Positions 7,491 to 13,616 of a stretch of DNA of 33,783 nt are shown here, piece after piece. Each line of letters opens with the position of its first letter. Position 1 is the stretch's first letter. The stretch spans positions 1-33,783 of the forward strand of contig JAKADC010000018.1 of NCBI GenBank assembly GCA_021820845.1. Reading direction: 5' to 3'. The notes below the pieces were generated by a model. It saw only the letters and a program-made list of their open reading frames with translations, was not told the DNA's origin and ran no database searches. The translations under genes were made by a program, and so were the position numbers. Source of the stretch: Pseudomonadota bacterium (lineage in GTDB: Bacteria > Pseudomonadota > Gammaproteobacteria > Burkholderiales > Thiobacillaceae).

Positions 7491-8036
7491 TCAGTACCCG
7501 CCCTTCTTGCCGATGCCGACGTAGGTGAAGTCGTATTCGACGACGAAGGGCTTGAACCAGGGGCGCACGCCGGTGAGACGGTCGGTGTGGCGGCCGAAGT
7601 GGGTCGCGGCGGAGGGCGGATAGATGGTGTACTTGACACGGTATTTGCCCGGCCCCATGAGCTTTACATTGTCGCCGTAGTGCGGGCCGTCGTTGGCCAC
7701 CATCGCCATGAAGTCGCCGGCGACCTTTTCGCTGCTCCCCTGCTTGGTGACCTCGTACTGGATCGTCAGATAGGGCATCCAGGCGCCCTCGTCGAAGCCG
7801 TTGGGATTGTTGGCCAGCGCGTGGATGTCGGCTTCCATGTGCACGTCGGAGTCCTTGACCGCGCGCATCATGCCGGCGGGCTCCATCTCGATCGGCTGCA
7901 GGTAGACCGCCGCGATTTCCATGCCGTTGCGCTGCTGCGGCGTGCCGATCGGGTATTCGACGGCGGATGCGGTCGTGGCGAGGCCCGCCGAAAAGGCGGC
8001 CACGGCGAGGCTGGGAATGAAATGACGAAGAACCAC
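7491..8036 (-). CDS. ftrA: FtrA/P19-type periplasmic iron-binding protein
   Basis: A 181-residue exported protein of the P19/Tp34 family that binds iron and copper in the periplasm and delivers iron to the FTR1 permease. The signal peptide is MVLRHFIPSLAVAAFSAG with cleavage near residue 26. Likely metal ligands are in NGMEIAA (M39, E40), VHMEADIH (H66-H72), MAMVANDGPHYG (M112, H119) and THFGRHTD (H146, H150). The chosen start is GTG 8036, because AAGGAG sits 6 bases before it. The in-frame ATG at 8057 would place that ribosome binding site inside the gene. It is the first gene of a five-gene minus-strand operon and is preceded by a hairpin over the ribosome binding site, a promoter and an operator-like dyad. 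Confidence 0.92.
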   Translation of the reverse strand: MVLRHFIPSLAVAAFSAGLATTASAVEYPIGTPQQRNGMEIAAVYLQPIEMEPAGMMRAVKDSDVHMEADIHALANNPNGFDEGAWMPYLTIQYEVTKQGSSEKVAGDFMAMVANDGPHYGDNVKLMGPGKYRVKYTIYPPSAATHFGRHTDRLTGVRPWFKPFVVEYDFTYVGIGKKGGY

Positions 8037-8044
8037 GGACTTCT

Positions 8045-8082
8045 CCTTGTAGGGCATCGATGACGATTGGCTGGCTACAAGG
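8045..8082 (-). promoter_or_regulatory. Inverted repeat covering the ftrA ribosome binding site
   Basis: CCTTGTAG (8045-8052) and CTACAAGG (8075-8082) are a perfect 8-bp dyad. On the mRNA, the AAGG of the ftrA Shine-Dalgarno (8048-8043) is inside the stem. A small ATCG/CGAT stem (8056-8067) sits in the loop. The structure could restrict ftrA translation. TTGGCTGGCT is directly repeated at 8067-8076 and 8095-8104, and AACGGG/CCCGTT (8083-8096) is a further short dyad upstream. Confidence 0.45.
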
Positions 8083-8109
8083 AACGGGGGCCCGTTGGCT
8101 GGCTCGGAA

Positions 8110-8125
8110 ATTCAGTCTGCTGAAT
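8110..8125. promoter_or_regulatory. Operator-like palindrome just downstream of the ftr start site
   Basis: ATTCAG (8110-8115) and CTGAAT (8120-8125) form a perfect 6-bp dyad with a 4-base spacer. It lies about +2 to +17 relative to the predicted transcription start near 8127, a position where a bound repressor would block the promoter. It does not read as a classical Fur box, so the regulator is unknown. Confidence 0.5.
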
Positions 8126-8133
8126 CGTTGGGT

Positions 8134-8162
8134 ATCATAACAAGAATCAGGCGCATTTGCAA
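8134..8162 (-). promoter_or_regulatory. Sigma-70 type promoter for the ftr operon
   Basis: On the minus strand, -35 TTGCAA (8162-8157), a 17-base spacer and -10 TATGAT (8139-8134) match the housekeeping consensus well. The predicted start near 8127 leaves a leader of about 90 bases before ftrA. The region is AT-richer than its surroundings. Confidence 0.65.
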
Positions 8163-8219
8163 TATTGGGTTTTTGCGTGCCTGTGGAAGAATGGCGCGGG
8201 CCGCGAAACAGGCCACGAA

Positions 8220-8252
8220 AAGAAAGGGCGTACGAAACATGCGCCCTTTCTT
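8220..8252. terminator. Perfect 11-bp hairpin in the ftrA/arsR intergenic region
   Basis: AAGAAAGGGCG (8220-8230) and CGCCCTTTCTT (8242-8252) form a perfect dyad with an 11-base loop. On the minus strand it ends in TTTCTTTT, so it resembles an intrinsic terminator reading leftward, although no gene upstream on that strand is visible. It may end a small RNA or shield the ftr promoter from antisense transcription. Confidence 0.5.
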
Positions 8253-8406
8253 GCTGTCGGGTAGATCATAGCTAGCGGGAGAGCGTGGCCCAATCAAACC
8301 ATAGATCAATGTTCGCATGAGGAAGGGGTTCGAAACGCTCGGCCTACGCACTCGGATGGTTGAAATGTACCTTGTTGGGTTCTAACAATCGTGCGAATAT
8401 TGGTTC

Positions 8407-9063
8407 ATGAACGCGCGCCATACCAAAGACCTGCTCTACGAAGCTGTCGCCCGCATCGGCAAGGCGGTGTCGAGCCCGAAGCGGCTGGAATTGCTGGAAT
8501 TGCTGGCACAGGGCGAAAAAACCGTGGAGGCGCTGGCGGCCGAGGCCGGCATCGGCGTCAAGCTCGCGAGCGCCCACCTCAAGGTGCTGAAGGCGGCGCG
8601 CCTGGTCGAGGCGCGGCGCGAGGGGCGCTTCATCGCGTATCGCCTGTCGGGAGAGGACGTCAGCGCGCTGTGGGTCAACCTGCGCACGGTGGCCGAGGAG
8701 CACCTCGTCGAACTCAAGGTGGAAATGGAGCGCATTTTTGCCGCGCCGGAAAAGCTCGACGCTGAAACGCGGCGCTCGCTGATGGAGAAGGCGCGGCGCG
8801 GCGACGTGGTCGTGATCGACGTGCGGCCGTCCGCCGAATACGCCAGCGGCCACCTGCCTTTTGCGCGCTCGCTGCCGCTGTCCGAACTCAAGCAGCGGCT
8901 TTCCGAGTTGCCCGCCGACCGCGACATCGTCGCCTACTGCCGCGGACCGTTCTGCATGATGTCCGCCGAGGCGGTCGAGCTGCTGAAGGCGCACGGCTAC
9001 CGCGCGCAGAAGATCGCCGACGGCATTCCCGAATGGCAGGCGGCGGGCCTGCCTCTGGAATGA
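8407..9063 (+). CDS. ArsR-family regulator fused to a rhodanese domain (copy 1)
   Basis: A 218-residue cytoplasmic transcription regulator. Residues about 8-85 are an ArsR winged helix (SSPKRLELLELL, then the recognition helix in IGVKLASAHLKVLKAARLV). Residues about 120-215 are a rhodanese domain (VVVIDVRPSAEYASGHLPFARSLPL) with the active loop YCRGPFC, catalytic C178 and second Cys C183. There is no cysteine in the ArsR part, so the classical metal sites are absent. A persulfide or sulfane-sulfur signal read by the rhodanese cysteines is the likely input (inference). It heads a tight plus-strand set with an MBL protein, MFS transporter and rhodanese. No Shine-Dalgarno precedes the ATG, and a GAATAT -10-like element ends 6 bases upstream, suggesting leaderless translation. 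A paralogue lies at 12047. Confidence 0.92.
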   Translation: MNARHTKDLLYEAVARIGKAVSSPKRLELLELLAQGEKTVEALAAEAGIGVKLASAHLKVLKAARLVEARREGRFIAYRLSGEDVSALWVNLRTVAEEHLVELKVEMERIFAAPEKLDAETRRSLMEKARRGDVVVIDVRPSAEYASGHLPFARSLPLSELKQRLSELPADRDIVAYCRGPFCMMSAEAVELLKAHGYRAQKIADGIPEWQAAGLPLE

Positions 9064-9108
9064 CCGCGATTCCCCGTTCGTCCGAATAAAAAACCAAAGG
9101 AGACTTCG

Positions 9109-9840
9109 ATGTTTTTCCGTCAATTGCTCGCCAAGGACGCGACCCTGTCCTATTTCTTCGGCTGCGGCTCGTGCCACGTCGGCGTCGCCGTCGACCCCGT
9201 GCTCGGCGACGAGCAGTGGTTCCTCGACGAAGCCGCGAAGCAGGACGTGAAGATCACCCACGTGATCGATACGCACGTCCACGCCGACCACTACACGGGC
9301 GGCCGCAAGCTTGCCGAACTGGCCGGCGCGGCGTACTGCCTGCACGCCTCCAACGCCGGACGGGTGAAGTATCCGTTCGAGGCGCTTGCGGACGGCCAGC
9401 GCATCGAGGTCGGCAACGTCTGGGTCGACGTCCTGCACACGCCCGGCCACACGCCGGACTCGATCTGCCTTTTGGTGACCGACAAGCGCCGCGCCGAAAC
9501 CCCGTGGTTCGTGCTCACCGGCGATACCCTGTTCGTGGGCAGCGCCGGGCGCCCCGATCTCGCCGGCCGCGAAACCGAGATGGCGGGGCAGATCTACGAC
9601 ACGGTGCACCAGCGCCTGCTGGCGCTGCCGGCCGAGGTCGAGCTCTATCCCGGCCACACCTCGGGCAGCGCCTGCGGCGCCGGCATGTCGGGCAAGCCCA
9701 TGTCGACGATCGGCTTCGAGAAGCGCTGGAACCCGATGCTCGCGATGAGCCGCGACGAATTCGTCGCCACGCTGACCGAGTCGATCCCGCCGCGCCCCGC
9801 GGAAATGGATCGCATGGTCGCGTTCAACCTGGGCAACTGA
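9109..9840 (+). CDS. MBL-fold persulfide-dioxygenase-like protein (ETHE1/Blh type)
   Basis: A 243-residue metallo-beta-lactamase-fold enzyme resembling ETHE1 persulfide dioxygenase and Blh proteins, which oxidise glutathione persulfide to sulfite. The metal motif THVHADH gives H56, H58, D60 and H61. Further ligands are H114 in HTPGHTPDS, D139 in LTGDTLFVG and H183 in YPGHTSG. ETHE1-type enzymes use a mono-iron site from H56, H58, H114, D139 and H183 equivalents. The downstream signature RPDLAGRETEMAG also fits this family. AAAGGAG is 8 bases before ATG 9109. The gene follows the ArsR-rhodanese regulator by 45 bases and is followed after one base by the MFS gene. Persulfide as substrate is inferred from family and context; glyoxalase II is less likely. 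Confidence 0.88.
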   Translation: MFFRQLLAKDATLSYFFGCGSCHVGVAVDPVLGDEQWFLDEAAKQDVKITHVIDTHVHADHYTGGRKLAELAGAAYCLHASNAGRVKYPFEALADGQRIEVGNVWVDVLHTPGHTPDSICLLVTDKRRAETPWFVLTGDTLFVGSAGRPDLAGRETEMAGQIYDTVHQRLLALPAEVELYPGHTSGSACGAGMSGKPMSTIGFEKRWNPMLAMSRDEFVATLTESIPPRPAEMDRMVAFNLGN

Positions 9841-9841
9841 G

Positions 9842-11155
9842 ATGTCCGCGTCGCTCGCCCACGAAGCGGCGGACTACCGCTACGGCATCCGCCACAATTT
9901 TGCGCAGTTCTCGCACCAGCTGGTGCAGGTATTCCTGGTCGGCCTCACCATCGGCATGTTCCGCACCGTGGTGCCGGCGCTCGCCGAAACCGAGTTCGGC
10001 GTCGCCAAGGGCTCGTTCATGATGCTGATGGCCTTTGTCACCGCCTTCGGCTTCGTCAAGGGCACGCTCAACTTCGTCGCGGGGCGGATGTCGGAGCGCA
10101 TGGGGCGCAAGAAGGTACTGTTCATCGGCTGGCTCGCCGCCGTGCCCATGCCCTTCATGATTCTCTACGCGCCGAACTGGAACTGGATCGTCGCGGCGAC
10201 CGTGCTGCTCGGCGTGAACCAGGGCCTCACCTGGTCGATGACGCAGACGTCGAAGCTCGATCTCACGACCGCCAACCAGCGCGGCCTGACGATCGGGCTC
10301 AACGAGTTCTCCGGCTACTTCGGCGTCGCAATCGCCGGCATCGTCACCGGCTACATGGCGACCGCCTTCGGACCGCGCGAGGGGCTGATGCTGTTCGGCC
10401 TGACCGTCATCCTGCTGGCCGGCCTGCTGACGCTGATGTGGGTCAAGGACACCCTGCCGTGGGCCCAGGCCGAAGGCAAGAAGCACGCGGCCGGGCAGAC
10501 GAGCGGTCCGCAACCGCGCTACCCCGCCAACATCGCCGACAGGCCCGGCACCTGGGAGGTGTTCACGCTGATGTCGTGGCGCGACGCGCGCATGGCGTCG
10601 ATCTCGCAGGCCGGCCTGGTCGAGAAATTCGTCGATGCGCTGGTGTGGGTGTTCTTCCCGGTCTACCTGCACCAGCGCGGGCTGTCGCTACCGGGCATCG
10701 GCTGGGTGGTCGGCGTCTACGGCTTCGTCTGGGGCATGTCGCAGTTCTTCACCGGCCACCTGTCGGACCGCGTTGGCCGCAAGAAGCCGATCGTCGCGGG
10801 CATGTGGCTGTGCGGCGCAGGCGTCGCGCTGGTCGTGCTCGGCGAGGGCGAGTTGTGGTGGTCGCTGGCCGCCGCGGTGACGGGCTTCGGCATGGCGCTG
10901 CTGTACCCGACGCTGTCCGCCGCCGTGTCCGACATCGCGCACCCCAACTGGCGCGGCTCGGCGATCGGCATCTACCGCTTCTGGCGCGACCTCGGCTACG
11001 GCATCGGCGCCTTGCTGCTCGGCGCGGTCGCGGCAGGTTTCGGCGGCATCGAGGCGGGCTTCTGGTTCACCGCCGCGGCGATGTTCGCATCCGGCCTCGT
11101 CGTCCTGGTGGCGTGCGAGGAGACCCATCCTCGTCTCAATCCGGCCGGCGCCTGA
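9842..11155 (+). CDS. Major facilitator superfamily transporter
   Basis: A 437-residue, 12-helix inner-membrane transporter. The MFS motif A appears after helix 2 (GRMSERMGRKK) and is repeated in the second half (GHLSDRVGRKKP), as expected for the internal duplication. The ATG comes one base after the MBL stop, so the two proteins are translationally coupled. A periplasmic rhodanese follows 23 bases later. The substrate cannot be read from sequence. Export of a sulfur compound or a product of persulfide oxidation fits the context but is inference. Confidence 0.88.
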   Translation: MSASLAHEAADYRYGIRHNFAQFSHQLVQVFLVGLTIGMFRTVVPALAETEFGVAKGSFMMLMAFVTAFGFVKGTLNFVAGRMSERMGRKKVLFIGWLAAVPMPFMILYAPNWNWIVAATVLLGVNQGLTWSMTQTSKLDLTTANQRGLTIGLNEFSGYFGVAIAGIVTGYMATAFGPREGLMLFGLTVILLAGLLTLMWVKDTLPWAQAEGKKHAAGQTSGPQPRYPANIADRPGTWEVFTLMSWRDARMASISQAGLVEKFVDALVWVFFPVYLHQRGLSLPGIGWVVGVYGFVWGMSQFFTGHLSDRVGRKKPIVAGMWLCGAGVALVVLGEGELWWSLAAAVTGFGMALLYPTLSAAVSDIAHPNWRGSAIGIYRFWRDLGYGIGALLLGAVAAGFGGIEAGFWFTAAAMFASGLVVLVACEETHPRLNPAGA

Positions 11156-11178
11156 ATTTTGTATTGGGAGGAATTGCC

Positions 11179-11637
11179 ATGAAATCCATCGTGATCGCGC
11201 TGTGCGCGAGCCTGTCGCTGCTGGCCGCCCCGGCATGGGCGGACGAAAACCCAGCTGTCGTCGACGTCCTGTCCGGCTACATGGACTTCGCCGAATACGG
11301 CGGCAGCCTCATCCGGCCCGAGCAGATCCCGAAAGAAGACTGGCAGAAGATCCTCGTCGTCGACACGCGCGACGCCGCGCAGTACGAAAAGGACCACATA
11401 CCGGGCGCGGTCAACATCGAGTGGCGACAGGCCGTGGCGCGCCGCGGCGAACTGCCGCGCGACCGCATGGTCGTGATGTATTGCAACACGGGCTCGCTGT
11501 CGGCGCAGGCGGTGTTCGCGCTGCGCGTCCTCGGGTACGACAACGTGAGGGTGCTGCAGGACGGCCTCGAAGGCTGGAGGAAAAAGGGCGGCTTCGACGC
11601 CAATGCGCGCGCCGCCGCGCCCGACGACGGCATGTGA
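11179..11637 (+). CDS. Exported rhodanese-like protein
   Basis: A 152-residue protein with a signal peptide (MKSIVIALCASLSLLAAPAWA, cleavage after residue 21) and a single rhodanese domain (KILVVDTRDAAQYEKDHIPGAVNIEW). The active-site loop is MYCNTGSLSAQA with the catalytic Cys. The loop is six-membered and differs from the CRGPFC loop of the regulators. A periplasmic sulfurtransferase would handle sulfane sulfur outside the cytoplasm. GGGAGGA is 8 bases before ATG 11179. It belongs to the operon starting at 8407 or 9109. Confidence 0.9.
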   Translation: MKSIVIALCASLSLLAAPAWADENPAVVDVLSGYMDFAEYGGSLIRPEQIPKEDWQKILVVDTRDAAQYEKDHIPGAVNIEWRQAVARRGELPRDRMVVMYCNTGSLSAQAVFALRVLGYDNVRVLQDGLEGWRKKGGFDANARAAAPDDGM

Positions 11638-11656
11638 GCGTTGGCGGAGGGGGACG

Positions 11657-11974
11657 ATGACTTTGCAGGTATGCGTCATCTCGCAGGACCCGCCCGGCGG
11701 CCGTTGCCGCCTGTACGCAGGCTATGCCGAGGCGCTCGCCGATTGCCTGGGCGCACGGACGGAGATCCTTTTAGGTGGTGAGCGGGACGCCCACGGCGCG
11801 GGCTTCCCTTCGCTGCTGGTGAACGGGGTTCCGGTCCAGCCGGCGGACGGGGTGATCCTGATGCCGTCCGACCTGTGCGCTGCGCTGGCAGCGGCCGGCC
11901 AGAACGACGCGGCGCTGGCCGGTCTCGCCGATGCCCTCGACGCGCCGTTGGCGCAGATGCTGGGCGACGCGTAG
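11657..11974 (+). CDS. Unknown 105-residue protein in the sulfur operon
   Basis: I do not recognise this family. The protein begins LQVCVISQDPPGGRC, has an Ala/Leu-rich helix (YAGYAEALADCLGA), then a pattern PSLLVNGVPVQPADGVILMPSDLCAAL that looks like a conserved beta-turn-beta core, and an Ala-rich C-terminal helix. The beta-alpha-beta-beta-alpha order would fit a thioredoxin-like or SelW/Rdx-like fold, but no CxxC motif is present; four single cysteines are. It starts 19 bases after the rhodanese stop with a GGAGGGGG ribosome binding site, and is probably the last gene of that operon. A role in sulfur handling is only contextual. Confidence 0.75.
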   Translation: MTLQVCVISQDPPGGRCRLYAGYAEALADCLGARTEILLGGERDAHGAGFPSLLVNGVPVQPADGVILMPSDLCAALAAAGQNDAALAGLADALDAPLAQMLGDA

Positions 11975-12046
11975 GCGGGCCTGCCCGCCGCACGGGCTTC
12001 CGTTGCTCCCTCGCGGGCCCGGGTGTTTTATGCGGATAATCCGGTC

Positions 12047-12718
12047 ATGACTCCCAAGAAGAAACTCTTCGAGCAGTTCGCCCGCGTCGCCAAGTCGCTC
12101 GCCAACCCGAATCGGCTGGAATTGCTGGAAACGCTCGCCCAGGGCGAAAAGAGCGTCGATGCCCTGGCGCAGGCGACGGGGATGTCGGTGGCGAATACCT
12201 CGCATCATCTGCAGATCCTGCGTGATTCCGGTCTGGCCGAATCGCGCAAGGAGGGGCTGCAGGTCATCTATCGTCTTTCGGACGACCAGATTCCCACGTT
12301 GATGGGCACGATCGGCCGCATCGCGGAGAAGCATCTCGCCGAGGTGGAACGCATCGTCCGCGAGCACTTCGATGCGCGCGATTCGCTAACGCCCGTCGGG
12401 CGCGACGAACTGATGGCGCGGGTCAGGCAGGGCGAAACGATGGTCATCGACGTGCGGCCTGCCACCGAATTCCGCGCGGGGCATATCCCCGGCGCGGTCA
12501 ACATCCCGCTCGACGAATTGCCGCAGCATCTGGAGGCCCTGCCGCACGGGCAGGAAATTGTTGCCTACTGCCGCGGTCCCTTCTGCATGCTCGCGTTCGA
12601 GGCCGTGGCAAAGCTGCGCGAAGCCGGCTACCCGGCGCGCCGCCTGGAAGACGGTTTTCCTGAGTGGAAGGCGGAGAACCGGCCGGTCGACGCTGAATCG
12701 TCGCCGCCGAAGACCTAG
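12047..12718 (+). CDS. ArsR-family regulator fused to a rhodanese domain (copy 2)
   Basis: A 223-residue regulator with the same architecture as the gene at 8407. The ArsR winged helix is at about residues 8-85 (SLANPNRLELLETL and MSVANTSHHLQILRDSGL), and a rhodanese domain at about 120-212 carries the loop YCRGPFC (C175, C180). The two proteins share many blocks but differ clearly in the recognition helix (VKLASAHLKVLK against VANTSHHLQILR), so they should bind different operators. The ATG at 12047 is preferred to the GTG at 12023. No Shine-Dalgarno is present; GATAAT (12035-12040) ends 6 bases before the ATG, as in leaderless genes, and lies inside the odd dyad CGGATAATCCG (12033-12043). 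The 22-bp palindrome over the tauE promoter is its most obvious candidate target. Confidence 0.92.
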   Translation: MTPKKKLFEQFARVAKSLANPNRLELLETLAQGEKSVDALAQATGMSVANTSHHLQILRDSGLAESRKEGLQVIYRLSDDQIPTLMGTIGRIAEKHLAEVERIVREHFDARDSLTPVGRDELMARVRQGETMVIDVRPATEFRAGHIPGAVNIPLDELPQHLEALPHGQEIVAYCRGPFCMLAFEAVAKLREAGYPARRLEDGFPEWKAENRPVDAESSPPKT

Positions 12719-12745
12719 GCCTTTCACCCCGGCTGCACGCCTGTG

Positions 12746-12774
12746 TTGACACCGGCTTGCGTGGCCGCCATTAT
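12746..12774 (+). promoter_or_regulatory. Sigma-70 type promoter for tauE
   Basis: TTGACA (12746-12751), a perfect -35, is followed after 17 bases by CATTAT (12769-12774). The predicted start is near 12781, giving a leader of about 30 bases before the ATG at 12812. Confidence 0.7.
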
Positions 12775-12793
12775 TCAAGCATTCTCTTGAATA
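12772..12793. promoter_or_regulatory. 22-bp palindromic operator over the tauE -10 and start site
   Basis: TATTCAAG (12772-12779) and CTTGAATA (12786-12793) are perfect 8-bp arms with a 6-base spacer. The dyad covers the end of the -10 and the transcription start. AT-rich palindromes of this size in this position are typical of ArsR-family repressors, and an ArsR-rhodanese gene ends 53 bases upstream. Confidence 0.65.
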
Positions 12794-12811
12794 CATGAAT
12801 TAGGGGCAGAC

Positions 12812-13606
12812 ATGGACATCCTTGCAATCCTGGCCGGGCTCGGTACCGGTTTCGTTCTCGGGCTTCTCGGCAGCGGGGGATCGATCATCGCGCTGCCCGC
12901 ACTCTTGTATCTCCTCCACGTCGAACCCAAGTCGGCCATCGCCATGAGCCTCGGGGTGGTCGCGGTCACGGCGACGCTGGCGGCCCTGGGCCACGTCCGG
13001 CGCGGTAACGTGGACCTCAAGATCGCGCTGGTCTTCGCCTCGTTCGGCGCGCTCGGGACGTTCATGGGCACGCGCGTGGGCGTCGCGATCCCGGCAGCGG
13101 TCCAGCTCAGCGCGTTCGCGCTGGTGATGTATGCGGCGGCGTGGCGCATGCAACGAAAGCCCGCGAGTTCCCCGTCTTCCCCCGGCGGGCGCGGCGGGAG
13201 CGAGGCGACGCCGGGCTGCGAGCATTATTTTTCCACCTGCATGGCCTACATCGTCCTGGCGGGCATTGCCGTGGGGCTGCTCACCGGCGTCGTCGGGGTC
13301 GGCGGCGGGTTTCTCATCGTGCCGGCCCTCGTGCTGCTCTCGCGCGTTCCGATCAAGCAGGCCGTCGCCACCTCGCTTGCAATCGTGTCCGCCAATTCGT
13401 CCGTGGGATTCGCGGGCTACCTCGGCAGCGTGCCGATTTCGTGGGGCATCATGGCCGGGTTTACGGCGGTAACGGTCGTGGGCAGCTTCGCCGGCGCCCG
13501 TTTCTCCAACCGGCTGTCGCAGGAGACCCTGAAACGCAGCTTCGCGTGGTTCCTTGTCGTGGTTGCGACCTATATCCTGTTCAAGAACGTGATCGCAACA
13601 CACTGA
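12812..13606 (+). CDS. TauE/SafE-family sulfite/organosulfonate exporter
   Basis: A 264-residue inner-membrane permease of the TSUP family with about eight helices in two related halves. The glycine-rich repeat motifs GFVLGLLGSGGSIIALPALLYL (N-half) and GLLTGVVGVGGGFLIVPALVLL (C-half) are characteristic. A hydrophilic central loop of roughly 30 residues (about 123-150) contains CEHYFSTC. TSUP members export sulfite, sulfoacetate or take part in sulfur-compound transport. The gene has its own promoter and operator and is followed 10 bases later by the trans-sulfuration enzyme. Sulfite made by the persulfide dioxygenase is a plausible substrate (inference). Confidence 0.92.
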   Translation: MDILAILAGLGTGFVLGLLGSGGSIIALPALLYLLHVEPKSAIAMSLGVVAVTATLAALGHVRRGNVDLKIALVFASFGALGTFMGTRVGVAIPAAVQLSAFALVMYAAAWRMQRKPASSPSSPGGRGGSEATPGCEHYFSTCMAYIVLAGIAVGLLTGVVGVGGGFLIVPALVLLSRVPIKQAVATSLAIVSANSSVGFAGYLGSVPISWGIMAGFTAVTVVGSFAGARFSNRLSQETLKRSFAWFLVVVATYILFKNVIATH

Positions 13607-13616
13607 AGGAGAAGAC

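Larger units (their letters stand above)
8058..8406. other. Divergent intergenic region between ftrA and the ArsR-rhodanese gene
   Basis: These 349 bases hold regulatory signals for both flanking genes and no supportable coding gene. Besides the listed ftr hairpin, operator, promoter and 11-bp dyad, the right end has two overlapping promoter readings for the gene at 8407. One is TTGAAA (8360-8365), 17 bases, TAACAA (8383-8388). The other is TTGTTG (8372-8377), 17 bases, GAATAT (8395-8400). CAAT and ATTG form an imperfect dyad over the second -10 (8386-8402). The 8112-8351 minus-strand frame has no family features. Confidence 0.6.

Noticed and set aside
8310..8330. tRNA-like GGTTCGAAAC T-loop sequence
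   Set aside because: No complementary T-stem, anticodon arm or acceptor stem can be formed around it.
8112..8351. 79-codon minus-strand frame between ftrA and arsR
   Set aside because: It spans the ftr promoter and the 11-bp dyad, has no ribosome binding site and no family features.
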